Positions 1 through 10,933 are shown, numbered from the stretch's first letter. The stretch: 37,185 bases of DNA from Zopfochytrium polystomum (GCA_025765615.1 JAIVFJ010000468.1:1-37185); one strand, 5' to 3'. Notes: generated by a model from the sequence alone, not told the origin. A program made the numbers and translations.

Positions 1-720
1 TTCACACTTTTAATTTAATTTCGAAAGTTTGTAAGTAAACATTAATTCTTTTATGGTAATCTGATAAAATCAAAATTAAGACATTCGTTTTTTGGAGGGG
101 GGTGATATTTGTGGAATATTTTTTTTGTATATATTTATTGTATATTCACATGTTTCTAATTTATATTTGAAAGCAAACATTTTTAACAACATTCTCTGAG
201 GTCCCATTTCTTCGATTATATGCATCGCAACAACCTACTTAATTATATGCATTTAGACAACTTTTACATAAATTTCTTGTTCACAAACGTGAATCTACGA
301 TCGACTTGTGACATTGCTCCTTTGAATGGTAGGAATAGGAAACTTTCTTGGTTAATATTTCAATAATGCTTCTTTTAAGCTAGTTCAACGTTATTACATG
401 AATCCTCCTTGAATTCTAGGTTTTTTCCTCAAGCCACCTAAAACTCTGGATTTCTGCTTTGTTTGGCAAGTTCTCTTTGTGTTTCAAGAAATATGCAGGT
501 ATAAACTTTCCACGATCTTTTAGTTATCTTGGACTTTTTCCAAATATTTATTATAACATGCAATACTTTTGAACATGATATTTGGTAATTCAGTGCTTTT
601 AATTTGTTCTATTCAAGTTTCATCACGATTTGAATGATATTCTCATATTTTGCAACCACAACTCTTCTACTAATTTGTCCCATATCTGCATAGTTTATTG
701 TAAAGTTACTAGCCATTTAT
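1..720. other. AT-rich segment, no gene recognised
   Basis: This stretch is very AT-rich compared with the rest of the window. No open frame of useful length or recognisable motif was found on either strand. It appears continuous in composition with 1503-2770, from which it is separated by a GC-richer dispersed repeat. It may be the same acquired or virus-like segment as the small ORFs further right, but that is inference from composition only. Confidence 0.5.
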
Positions 721-1069
721 ATTAGTAATCAATCAGTCTACCTCCCTCCCTGTCTCTTTGACTGGCAGTCAAAGGGCAGTCAACGGGTTGTCTGTCTTGC
801 TCTCTGTCTCTGACTCTGTATGTTGGCTGTTGACGGAAATGGAATAAAAATGTCTGCAATCTCTCACTCTATCTCCGTCTCTTTCAAGCTGGGGGGTTGA
901 AGGGGGAAAGCATCCCTCACTGGGGGGCTCAGGGGGCAGGAGCGGGAGCCCCCATACAGAGAAGCGTGATGTGGCTGAACCCCGCCCCTCACCAAACTGA
1001 AATACTATTTCTGCTTATGATTTTGCAAGTCAACTGGGCTGTTGTTTCGATTATTCAAGGATTTGTCAC

Positions 1070-1502
1070 TCTCTGAAAGTGGCAGTGAAATTCAAAAAGG
1101 AAGGAAGTCAACAAGCTGTCTGTCTATCTGAGTGGAAGTCAATGGGTTGTCTGTCTACCTCCCTCCCTGTCTCTGAGTCTGGGAGTGGCAGTCAACGGGC
1201 AGTCAACGGGTTTCTGTCATCCTCAATGTCTCTGATTCTGGCTATTGGGCTGTTGGTGGACAAGTTATCAAATCAGCCGCAACCTCTCTCTTTTGAGTGG
1301 GGGTTGAGGGGCATCAGTCCCCCCACAAGGGCTCAGGGGGTTCCTGCCCCCTGACTCGAAAACATTTTTCCCCTATCCCTCTACATGGCGTGCCACTGCA
1401 TTCATTGTGGACTGCCACACTCTTCAGTATCTTCTTTTTTTCTACTTTTTTTTTTTTTTTTTTTGGGAAGGATTGCTTCTAAGTCAACAGGCATCCCCTA
1501 GT
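1070..1502 (+). repeat. Dispersed repeat R3, left copy
   Basis: About 430 bp that reappear in inverted orientation at 36538-36965. The two share long identical runs, including the block around 1255-1300 and the block from 1345 to 1430, and a T-rich tract followed by the same ending (ggcatcccctagt). It contains no coding sequence. It lies inside the AT-rich segment and is clearly richer in G+C than its flanks, so it looks inserted. Related GGGGCTCAGGGGG-type sequence at 760-960 may be another partial unit. The element class is not known. Confidence 0.7.
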
Positions 1503-1687
1503 GTATTTATAAATATTTTCTAAAAGTTCAAGTGGAAGCATTATTATCGTGTTTATCTTGTTTAAATTAACGTTGTTACAAACATTTCAAACGATAAATA
1601 TTTGTAACAACACCAAAAAATCTAATTATTCGAAGAATTGTTCCCACAATCCATGCCTTCCAAATTTTTTAGATTTTTGATTATGTT

Positions 1688-1972
1688 TTAAAATAAAATA
1701 GCAACGTGAAGTAGGACGTTGTAGTATTGTAGGTGGAGATATTTTTTGAGACGTTCTATAGATAATTCTTGGCAAATCAAAACTTTGTTTTCGTTTAAAC
1801 ATCCTTCGATCCTTTCTTCAAAACTTCTCATTAATTCAAATTTGTTCCAATTAAACGCAATGTAATTAGAATAAATCGTTGTTGACGTTTTTGATAAACA
1901 ATCGAAACACTTTTCATCAAATTTTAATCTGTATCTCATTTGTGGTAACTTTAATGCTTTTTCCATATTCAT
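1688..1972 (-). CDS. Hypothetical small protein, copy 1 of a tandem pair
   Basis: A 94-codon open frame in AT-rich DNA. The product is rich in Lys, Leu, Asn and Ile, with an N-terminal block KLPQMRYRLKFDEKCFDCLS followed by a TSTTIYSNYI motif. A diverged copy of the same block lies upstream on the same strand at 2100-2475, so this is a small family. No signal peptide, membrane segment or known domain is visible. Composition and duplication suggest a virus-like or otherwise acquired origin, but the function is unknown. It may be a fragment of a longer protein. Confidence 0.4.
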   Translation of the reverse strand: MNMEKALKLPQMRYRLKFDEKCFDCLSKTSTTIYSNYIAFNWNKFELMRSFEERIEGCLNENKVLICQELSIERLKKYLHLQYYNVLLHVAILF

Positions 1973-2099
1973 TCTATCATCGAAAACTTACGTAATCATA
2001 AATATTTTTGAATATTTCAAATGGTAACTTCACCATAATCACCTTTTTTATTCTTGTGAACGTTAAATTAACTTTGCGCCATAGTTGTTACAAGTATTT

Positions 2100-2475
2100 C
2101 AAACGATAATTATTTGTAACAGATCTATATTATTCGTTTGACATTTTATTTGTCCCATATGATCATATTTTCTAAGAAAAGCACAAAATGTGCTGGATAA
2201 AGCTCGTAATGAAGGTGGAAAAATCTTATAACACGTTTTATCAATAACTCTTGGCATTATACCATCAATAAGTCGTTTTCGTTTCAAAAACCATTCCTCT
2301 TCCATTTCGTCAAAACTTCTCACAAATTCATATCTGTTCCATTTAAAACTCTATGTAATTAGAGAATATCGTTGTTGATGTTTTTGATATGCAATCGAAA
2401 CACTTTTCATCAATTTTCAATTTGTATCTAATTTTTGGAAGCTTAAATGCTTTTCCATCTTCATTTATCATCAAG
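2100..2475 (-). pseudogene. Hypothetical small protein, copy 2 (frame-broken)
   Basis: The - strand from about 2475 encodes a block nearly parallel to copy 1 at 1688-1972, with the shared motifs DEKCFDC and KTSTTI followed by SNYI. It then runs into a stop, and the homologous reading continues in another frame as a 74-codon ORF (2323 to 2099) beginning MRSFDEMEEEW. The frame change near 2340 makes this copy a likely pseudogene. It extends further than copy 1, so copy 1 may itself be truncated. Function is unknown. Confidence 0.4.
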
Positions 2476-2638
2476 ATTTAAGTATTTATAAATAGTTTCG
2501 AATAGTTCAAATGGCAACATTGTGTACGTTTAATTATTGCATTGTTTATAGAATTCATGAATGTTATGTTTATCGTTCTTTCAAATTTCAAAGAATTAGA
2601 TGAATTTAGCTAACATTTATTTCTCATATTATTACAAT

Positions 2639-2767
2639 ATGGTTTTAGGAACAAATGCTAATGCATCTCTTTCAAGTATAAATCAAACCTTGTATTTTAC
2701 AGGTGGTAACATTGGACTCAATACAACAAGTCCTTCTTATGTTTATCTCAGTGGTGACGATTTTTAG
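2639..2767 (+). CDS. Short ORF resembling a tail-fibre repeat motif
   Basis: A 42-codon ORF starting at ATG 2639 and ending in TAG at 2765-2767. Its second half contains TLYFTGGNIGLNTTSPSY, which resembles the GNVGIGTTSP-type motif common in phage tail fibres, S74-peptidase-type proteins and fibre-like proteins of large DNA viruses. The ORF ends where base composition changes abruptly from AT-rich to GC-richer DNA, so it may be the truncated N-terminus of a longer fibre-like protein cut at a junction. This is motif recognition only; a chance ORF is possible. Confidence 0.35.
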   Translation: MVLGTNANASLSSINQTLYFTGGNIGLNTTSPSYVYLSGDDF

Positions 2768-2769
2768 TC

Positions 2770-3624
2770 TGTACCGGGCGCACTCAATGTGTCTGTTGGA
2801 TTCGCATCAGCGCCGTTCTCATGTGCGTTCCCTGATGAAACACCCTTTTTTTGCTGATACCCTGCGCTGCACAGTGCGTACCATGCGGTGGCAGCTGCAT
2901 CCAACAATAACGTTGTTCTGCAGAGCGATGGGTGGGTGTGGGGCCTATTTATCCATTATTGTTTTGTCTCTGCTGTCAAGGGGGGGCTGCCTGATGAGTG
3001 TCCCATCCACAGGCACTGTCCTCAGATCCCAAAACAGATGCATGCAAACATGTGTTTTTCGCCCCAAGTTCTTGTTTCTGCTACAAAACGGGAAAAAAAA
3101 GACCAAAAAAAAAAAAAATATAAATAAAATAAGCGTTGCAATGTGTGTGTGTGTGAGTGTGTAAGTGAGTGTGTGTATGTGTGTGTGTGTGTGTGTGTGA
3201 GAGAGAGTGTGGTGAAACTCGTGTTCACGCTCGCTCAGAAAGGGAGGGATTCAAACTCTTTCTGTTGCCAACCCCCAGTTTTTTCCGGCATTCCTGCCCT
3301 GCGCTCGTTGGTGGGAGAAAACGAACGCAACGAGGGAGGGGGTGGACACCTCGAATAAATAAATAAATTAAAAATAAAAAAAAATATACAAAAGCGGGGG
3401 AACGGCTTTCGATCCACGTGAGAAGGTGGGTTTGTTTGGATTGGGTGGTCGCTGTGGGACGGGAGAATTAATTATTATGTCTTCGAGAGTCGGTATGTAT
3501 GTATTATTTATATGTGTTATGCACAAAAGAGCCTGCGTCGCGCGACGCCGGCCCCGCCAACAACTTGTTCGACACCGAACCCGACCGAACCAATTAATTA
3601 ACCAACGGAAACGAGAAGAACTCA
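2770..3624. other. Region upstream of PEX16, no gene supported
   Basis: Several overlapping frames are open between 2700 and 3420, but none shows a recognisable domain. The region contains A-rich and (GT)n tracts (about 3140-3200). The PEX16 promoter and 5' UTR must lie in the right part; no clear TATA box was identified. Confidence 0.4.
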
Positions 3625-4193
3625 ATGACGTCTTTCTCCTACCGTCGGCTGATCACCAGCCATGCCCCCATCGTCGCTTCCATCGAGTCGTCGCTGCGCA
3701 CCCTGACATACATCCTGCCCGGTACGAACTACTGCTACGCTGCTGCTGCTGCTGCTGGCTCACGCACGCCTCCCTCGCCTCGCTCCTCGCCCCGCTCCTC
3801 GCCCCCGCCCGCCTCGCTTGCTCGCTGGCTGCTGCTGCTGCTGCTGCTTGCGCGCAAAACTTGACGATAACACGTCCCCACCCCCGCGACCGCGCACTCT
3901 ACGCACTCACTTAGCTGTTCCCCTCCTCCTCCGATCGGGCCTCCCCTCCTCCTTCTCCGATCTGCCGTGGCTCACCCTCCCGCGTGTGGCAAAAAAGGGA
4001 TCCATGGCCCCCACACCCATCTCGTCTCTCCCCCTCCTGTCACTTCTCTTGCTTACCCACACACTCTTCGATGCTCGATCGACTGATGTTGTGTGTGTGT
4101 TGTCTTGATTATCAATCAATCAATTAGGTCGCTTCCCACATTCCGAGATTGCCGCCGAAGCGGGTTGGTGTTGCTCGTTACTCTTTCTCTTCT

Positions 4194-4228
<35 letters not shown>

Positions 4229-5914
4229 TTGAGCCCGTCAGCACTCCCTTTTTCATTTTCGTGCAAGTTTCGCTAACCTGTGTTACTCGGCTTTGCGCTA
4301 ATCCTCTGCTGGCTGGCTGGCTGGCTGGCGGATGCCGCGACGCTCGCTCGTTTCTTCCCTCCAATGGGAAAAAAAAACAACAAAAACAATTAAACGAAAA
4401 AAGTATTCGCCTTCGTCTCGCTCCTCGGCATGTACCACGACTCGATTCTCCAACCGCTCGCCCGGCCTTCCGGCGCCCTCGTCGCCTCGTCGTCATCCTC
4501 CCCGTCGTCCTCGTCGTCCCCGCCACCGACTCCGTTCAACCAGTACATCCAGCACCTCCACAAAACAAAAGGCCTCCCGCTGCAGATCGTCGCAAATGGC
4601 CTGTCCGCGCTGCAGATCCTGCAAGTCCTCCTCGAAATGCTTGCCGTCGAGTTTGGCAGCCTGATCGTTGGCGGCGGCGGCGGCGATGCGCCCGAGGGTC
4701 GCGGGAGAAGCAGCAGCGGCGGCGGCAACGACTGAAGGGGCGGCAGGGGTGGTGCTGGGCGTGGACTCGGCGGTCGTCGCCGTCGTCGAGGTCCTGAAGA
4801 CGCTCGCGCGCGCGTTCGTGTTTGTCCGGTCCGGCAATCGCATGCTGCTCCACAGCGCCGTGCAGGAACGCGACTACGATCCCGCGGCGATCGCCCCGCC
4901 CGCGGCCTCGGAGGTCGGCGACGGTGGCGCGGACGAGGACGGAAACTCGGTCGATGCGAGCGGCGGCGGCAGCAACAGCAGCAGCAGCAGTAAGTCGTTT
5001 TGGAAGCTCGGGCGCACGGGCAAGGCGGTGCCGAGCGTGGCGGCGATCCAGGGTAGCGGCGGCGCGGGCAGCGGTTTTGGAAAGGAGGGCGACGCTTTGG
5101 ATGCGGCCGAGGCGGAGGCGAGGGCCAAGGCGTCGGGCGAGGCGGCGACGACGTTCCTGTTGGCGCGCGCGCTTCGCAGCAGCGGCGAGCTGAATTCACC
5201 GGCGCGGTTCGTGCCCAAGCTGAAGCGCGTCCGGCAGGTCGCCGAGTGGCTCCACATTATCCGGCCGCTGATTTACCGTGAGGAGGATTCTTCTGTTTGT
5301 TTTATTTTGTTTTTTTGTTTTTCTTCTTCTTCTCTAACCTCCTCCTGCACGCACATTCCAATCCAGTCTTCCTCTTGTCAAAGTACTCTCGCAAGTCGTG
5401 GCGCCCGTGGGTCGCCAGCGCGGTGGTGGATCTCCTGAGCCTTGTGCTGCACGTTGTCGGGCGGCAGCGGGCGACGTCCGCGTCGGGGACGTCGGTGGTC
5501 GTCCCGTTCAAGCCGCTCGAGTCTGCGGAGCTGCAGCGGCGGTTGCTGATGATGGGGTACTACGTCTTGCGGAGCCCCGTGTACGAAAAGTACACTAGGT
5601 GATTATGGTTTCATTCCGCTTTTTTCTTTCTTCTCTCTCTTTTTCTTTTTTTTTCGTTCTCACCTCGTAATTGCCGCTAATTTTTTTTTCTTTGAAAGAC
5701 CGCGACTGGAGCGGTTCTGCGAGTCGTCGTCGAGCAGGTTCCTGATTTCGTTCTTTTCGAGTGAGTATCTTTTTCGATTTCGCTCTTTTTTGTCTCGTCC
5801 GCTTACTTCTCTCTCTTTCCCTTTCTCTTTCTGCCTCCGCTCCCCCCGAACAAAGGCATGTTGGCAGACTACCTTCCGCTGTGGCAGCAGTACTACTTTA
5901 TGGTGAACCCGTGA
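3625..5914 (+). CDS. Peroxisomal membrane biogenesis protein Pex16 (spliced)
   Basis: Pex16 is an integral membrane protein needed to build the peroxisomal membrane; in animals it recruits Pex3 and membrane proteins at the ER and peroxisome. Exons inferred from frame and homology: 3625-3721, 4128-4163, 4404-5277, 5367-5598, 5699-5760, 5856-5914, with GT-AG junctions and matching phases. Recognisable Pex16 blocks in order are RTLTYILPGRF across exons 1-2, LLGMYHDSIL, LEMLAVEFG, VAVVEVLKTLAR, RPLIY, SRKSWRPW with VVDLLSL, YYVLRSPVYEKY, and the C-terminal DYLPLWQQYYF. Exon 3 is enlarged by Ser/Pro, Gly and Ala-rich inserts. Within exon 3 the frame must change between about 4656 and 4755, through a 40-49 nt intron (donor 4698) or an indel. 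The start is the first ATG, and the N-terminal residues already match the family. The identification is firm; exact splice sites are inferred. Confidence 0.9.
3722..4127 (+). other. PEX16 intron 1
   Basis: It begins GTACGA and ends CAATTAG. It joins exon 1 (one base over) to the 36-nt exon 2 in phase and restores the family motif ILPGRF. It contains CTG/GCT repeats and CT-rich tracts. Confidence 0.75.
4164..4403 (+). other. PEX16 intron 2 with long poly(T)
   Basis: It begins GTTGGT and ends AAAAAAG. It contains about 30 consecutive T around 4198-4227 and (CTGG)n near 4308-4327. The acceptor lacks an adjacent pyrimidine tract, so the acceptor is supported mainly by phase and by the restored Pex16 sequence. 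Confidence 0.65.
5278..5366 (+). other. PEX16 intron 3
   Basis: Begins GTGAGG and ends AATCCAG; 89 nt, T-rich. Splicing joins RPLIY to the KYSRKSWRPW block in phase. Confidence 0.8.
5599..5698 (+). other. PEX16 intron 4
   Basis: Begins GTGATT and ends TGAAAG; 100 nt, T-rich. It joins YEKYT to RPRLERF with an Arg codon split across the junction. Confidence 0.8.
5761..5855 (+). other. PEX16 intron 5
   Basis: Begins GTGAGT and ends CAAAG; 95 nt with CT-rich tracts. The split codon encodes Ser, followed by the C-terminal MLADYLPLW block. Confidence 0.8.
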
Positions 5915-7490
5915 GGGATACGGAAAAAGAAAAGAAAAAAAAATGGGGTAAAGGGGACTCAGCAGCAGGGGGAGCCGAGGGGGGGCATTGTTTTTTTGGG
6001 GAGGGGGTGGTTGTGTAATAGAGAAAAAAACAAGAAGCACGAGGAAGAGAAGGACGAGCGGTTCTGTTTGAGCGAGCGGGGGGCGCGCGACTTTGGTAGT
6101 GCAAGGGGTTGCGCGGGTTAGCCGTAGAAAGGGAGGACGAAGGTCTCGGATTTGCGTTTCAACCTTTTCTTCTATTTTCTTCTTTTTTTTTTGGTTGTTT
6201 TCTGGCTCTCTCTCTCTCTCTTTGTTCTTCAATAACCTCGTTGGCTGTTTCTCTTTTTCTCTTTCTCCACGTAAGTCGAAACAAATTCAGTAAGTACTGT
6301 GTGGCAGTAAAACGCCCCACTAAACTCGGGGCGTTTCACAAACTCTCGCGCCAACCGTATTATTACACGCACGCGCACACACACACACACACATACCATA
6401 CAGAACAGTCAACTCCGTACAACTAATTCTGTCCATTTTTTTTTTTAATTCGGCTGTTACTTTTCTCGACGAAAGAAGGGGGTCAGAGGTTCATTCGCTT
6501 CCGGGAAGTGTAGGGAGTTTGTTGAGGTGAGCGATGACGATAACGGGGGGCAGGTGTTTGTCCTTGATTTAAGTGTGTGCGTGTGTGTGTGTGGGGGGGG
6601 GGGCTTCCTCATCCTGCACTTTTGATCCGTGAAATAAATGAATTGCGTTTGCTTTATATGGGCTGCGGAGGCTGGCGGGGAAATGCGTAGAGGGGTGGGG
6701 GGAAAGGCACCCATCTCCTGAACCAATTGTTTGCTTGACAGTGGAGGAGTAAAAACAGTCTGGCACTGGTGTTCCCTTTGTTTTTTACCATGTACTCAGA
6801 GTATTTTGTCAATAGAACAAAGAAAGCCCCTGAGTTTGAATCAGCACCAATTCCCCTCATGAGATTCTCACGTATCTCACATGAAGTGTTGGCCATTGTT
6901 TTGGTTCTCAACAAGCTCTTACTTTACTACGCGACATGACATATAACACATTTTGTGTAAAAGACATAACCGTATCTGGAAAAGGGATCGATTCCAGTTG
7001 TTCCCATAATTTTTTCGAAATTTTCTACTATGCAGACTAATTATTCAGGCTAATTGCCAAGTTCCCTCTCTGATTGCGTCATGTTTCACTATTTTTGATA
7101 GTGAGGAAGAGCTCTCTTTGGCTCTTGAGTTACAATTACGGTCTGAGTAACTTGAGCCCCTCGCTTATATGTGTTCATAATCTTGTAAATGCTTCCTATC
7201 TCTTATCTTCCCCTCCTTCTTATTGTTACCTTTGTCATTATTTTTCATTCTTCCTTCCTTTCATTTTCTCAAACATTTTCTTCCTTTCTTCCTTCTTTCT
7301 TCTTTCTTTCTCCCAATGGCACTCTCCATATAAATAGCTGCCCTTGGAGAAGCAGCTTCATTAATCCCAACTATCTTTACAAACCTGACCTTCAATAAAT
7401 GCCATTTCATGAAATTAGATTTGTTTTCTGCTGAAACCCCCCTTCTCCCCTTCTCCCCTTCCCTATGAACCTCCTGTAAATACAAGCCCC
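5915..7490. other. Intergenic region downstream of PEX16
   Basis: No coding feature is supported. It contains purine-rich sequence after the PEX16 stop, a (CA)n tract near 6370-6393, a (GT)n/G-run near 6576-6602 and CT-rich DNA at 7200-7320. The PEX16 3' UTR lies at its left end. Confidence 0.4.
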
Positions 7491-7550
7491 AGCCCTTCGT
7501 CAGGGTTGGACTCCTTGCAACCGTGCAGGGCTGGTACTGCGCCCGAGAGT

Positions 7551-7690
7551 ACGTAGACCTCGCTCACGGGAGGACGTTGATAGTAAACAGCGCCATGCAC
7601 GATAACGAACACCTGACCGCGCAAATATGTGTGGAAAGTTGTAACAAAAAACACTGTACGCCGACCTCCCTCACGCGAGGACGCTGATAG
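7551..7690 (+). repeat. Two 33-bp direct repeats
   Basis: 7551-7583 and 7658-7690 match at 28 of 33 positions (both contain GAGGACG followed by TGATAG) and are 107 bp apart. The surrounding 7490-7810 is CpG-rich, unlike most non-genic DNA further right. No ORF with recognisable content overlaps it. Confidence 0.55.
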
Positions 7691-7810
7691 AATAACACTG
7701 AGTCCGATATCTAGTATGTTCGACCGTTCACAGAGCGGGAGGATGCCCAAGGGATGGATGTAGATAAAGAGGATGCCGCGTTCCTGCTACGTAGACGAGC
7801 GCCGCTGCCA

Positions 7811-9362
7811 GACAGTTAAGTGAGTCCTCGTTCAGAGTCCAGTCTTAGTTCCCCCAACGCTAGACGCTACAATCAGATTCGAAACAAAGATCTCATCCCC
7901 CTCCCCGTTATTTCTTCTTCTTCCTCCACATGTTTTCTGGTTAACCCTAACCAACAAGTTGCTTCCAATCGGCGCCAAACGATGTTTAGGGCTGAAACGG
8001 CAATATGTATTCTATTTTTTTCTTCTTTCCCCTGACTTTTGGGACTGACATACCAAAACACTTGCCCAACCTCTTTCGCGACAACGTCTCCCTGGAATCT
8101 ATTCATTCTTTAGTTTTTTTTTTTTTTGATTTGCAAAGTGGCAACAGGTTCAGTGAGAAAACATTTCATTTTTAACAGAGAGCGCACGGGGATTCTACAC
8201 AAGGTCGGCAAAGCGGCCATGCTAATAATTGGTATTTGAGCTTTGTGCTATTTATATCTGCAGGTGCTTTTTTTTTTTAATGCTAAGGGGTGAGGTTCTT
8301 AATCTCACAGATCATGGTCTTAGCTGAGGTCTCCACAGTTGCGAATATATCAGTCGTTAAATTGGGGCCGCCCGATTTATTTCAATTACCATTCATCACA
8401 ACATCCCCTCGGGGGATCCAGTGTTTTCTCACCATTAAAAGAGCTTCCTGTGTTCCCTTGTACTGAATGGGCCAAAAAACACAAAGGGGCACACCTCTTA
8501 GTCACTCTTTTTTTTACTCATTTTCCACCTTTCAATTGCCTGTCACTGCACTAATCTGGCCTCAAAGCCTCAAATTTTCTGTTAACACAATTTTGGAGGC
8601 AGGAGAGACACTGATGGAGGGGGGTAGGGAGGTAGGGGGGGAAGGGGGTGTGGCTGAAAGTGTGATTGATACTTCCAAAGCGTTCTTTCTGTTTTTTTTT
8701 TTCCTTTTGCTATCTCTTTTCCCTTTTCTCTCTTCTTTTCTCTCTAATTGGGCATTATTAAACCTTTCAAACAGTCTAATCTCGCTGACTGAAGATCTAA
8801 GGAAAACACAGCCGCTTGGCTGAGGACTGGACCTGATGCCTGGAGCTGAAGACAGAGAAAACGCAAGTGAGTTTTCAGGATACCCCCAGACATTGAGTCG
8901 CCTCTTCAGCGGCCACCGGCAGGATCTTTGCGCTTTACAGCAATCAGTTTGCTAATGTTTCAAGCTCTTCAGGATTTGACGATTCAAGTGGCATGACTTC
9001 ACTCCCGCGGTCAGGTAGGCTAATTGAGTTGGGCAATCTCATGGGAAACAAGGTTATCACATGGAAGAGTGCGATAAACCTCTTCACACAAAAACGCAGT
9101 AACTGATTCTAACGTTCCTGAACAGGTCGATTTGGCTGCGGAACAGACAGATGTCATTTGAGCAGCCCCCAACCCCACATCAACTGGTTAATTTTTATCT
9201 TCTGACCTCGTTCAAACTCCATTGCAGGTTATTTGAGCACTGTACAAGTGCTTCGTAAGGTTCCTGAGGTTTCATTCCACAAGCTGGGCACCACATCATT
9301 GTAGCTTTACACTGGCAATTTGATAGGAATTAACCCAGAGCCATGGTTGCTTCTGTTAGGTG
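7811..9362. other. Intergenic region, nothing recognised
   Basis: No protein domain, tRNA or known repeat was identified on either strand. There are CT-rich and T-rich tracts near 8690-8745. Confidence 0.35.
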
Positions 9363-9767
9363 GAACTGACTGGTTAGCAGTAAGAGGCAAAAGACAGACC
9401 CGAACCTATTGTGACTGTCAGTTATCGTTCTCACAATGCCCATGGAGAGTGAGCCACTGCCAATGCGGACCTGGGCGCTGGCTTGCACTGATGACAAATA
9501 CTCCAAGTATTAAGTGGAACGGAAACCCGATGTCAACAGTTTTCCTCCTCCTCTGCTCAAGCAGATAATATAGGAGAGGTTTTTACCCTGTGCCAGTCAC
9601 GCTTGCCTAGCAACTATTACAGCGTGTATATCATCATCATGTTTCAATAATTCATAACAGAGTTTTTTTTTTCTCTTTCTCTCCAAGTTGGGGAGAAGGA
9701 CCACCCACAAACACACATCTCCACTTCATTCACTCCTTCCACTCACTCACTCAGAGTAGACTGTTTA
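9363..9767 (+). repeat. Dispersed repeat R1, copy 1
   Basis: About 405 bp that recur at 19507-19910 in the same orientation with only scattered differences, and partly at 34602-34660. The shared unit runs from GAACTGACTGGTTAGCAG to GACTGTTTA and includes a T tract and CACTCACTCACTC-type sequence. It does not code. In this copy and the right-hand one the unit is preceded by AGGTG; in the middle copy an LTR abuts exactly at GAACT. Confidence 0.75.
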
Positions 9768-10867
9768 CAGCTTCATTTGCTCACATACTCCATGGAGTTT
9801 TGGGCACATCAGCGTGATGCAACAAACTTACAGCGCCTCGATCCCTTTTCATTAAGTTCACCTTCGCCTGGGAGCGAGCTCCAACACCTGTGGGGCACTC
9901 TTTATTGAGCAACTCCACTTGGTCTATCAGTTGTTGGACACAGCCAGGGCTGTGCGGTACGCACCACACGACACAGGCTTCACAGGAAGAGTCCAATTAC
10001 AAACTAGAATACATGTGCGACTTGCTGTTACACCAAGGAAGCTAAGGCGGCTCCACGGACTTACTCAAAAGGCATGCAGTCGGGCTCAACGCCGGGCAAC
10101 TTCAAATCAATATCACAACACTATCTGCCTTTGAACAAGTACAGAATTGAACCATATCATCCTGCTTTGTGGAGTTTGAGGTGTATCCAGGGTACCAGTG
10201 GCCCTGCTAATAACCAGGAGCTTCTCATCTTGAAGACTTGTCTTATCCATTTTACCACTAGACTCTGGATGAGCCCCTGAAGATGAAGAGAACATCCCAA
10301 AGGGGCGCAGGCCTCTCGGAAGCCAAATGGAAGCGTCGCGAACCCATGAAGGGATCGTGGTCAGCTTATGGTAGACAGGGTCGTGCAGAGTAGATATAAT
10401 GACTGTAGTATTTCTTTTTTTTTTTTTTACTTGGTCCAGGCAACGTACGAGCAACAGATAAGTAAATCAAACAACAGAGTCCCAGTTAGTGTGCACACAA
10501 GGGCGCTGGCACCAAGTGCCTGGGATTTGAATCCCCTCAAAATTTGTTTTTGTTTGTATCCAAGCTGTATCAGGGTTTCAGCAAGTCTTTGGAGGTCTTT
10601 AGCTTCCTTACTGTAACAGCAAGCTGCCTGTGTGTCTTGTTTGTGATTGGACTCCTTACAGAGGCCATGGATCCAACATTGTCTGGTTAACGAAAACCTT
10701 CATGTGCGCTAATTCAAATTCAAATGGTCTACTCTGAGTTGAGTGTGCAAAGTGGAGGCAGTGAAGGAGTTGAAGATGTGTTTGTGCGTTGGTCCTTGTC
10801 CCTTTGCTTGTGCAGTCGCCTTCTTTGAAGCGTGGGTGCGAGTGAGTGGGTGGACTGGTGCGTGTCT
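9768..10867. other. Intergenic region, nothing firmly recognised
   Basis: No supported gene. A segment at 10170-10275 has weak tRNA-like features on the - strand but does not fold convincingly. A T tract lies at about 10417-10430. Confidence 0.35.
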
Positions 10868-10893
10868 GCGGCCTGTCTCTGTTTCTGTCTCTG

Positions 10894-10933
<40 letters not shown>

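Noticed and set aside
2703..3164. 153-codon + strand frame
   Set aside because: No domain, low-complexity Lys and Cys/Val repeat ends from A-rich and (GT)n tracts, and overlap by other open frames.
4390..5199. Long antisense open frame over PEX16 exon 3
   Set aside because: It is a product of GC-rich coding sequence on the other strand; the translation is Arg/Pro/Ser low complexity, and the + strand has clear Pex16 blocks.
10113..10280. tRNA-like sequence on the - strand
   Set aside because: An A-box-like TCTAGTGGT is present, but no T-arm or consistent anticodon stem could be folded.
10515..10540. B-box-like palindrome GGGATTTGAATCCC
   Set aside because: No A box at a suitable distance on either strand.
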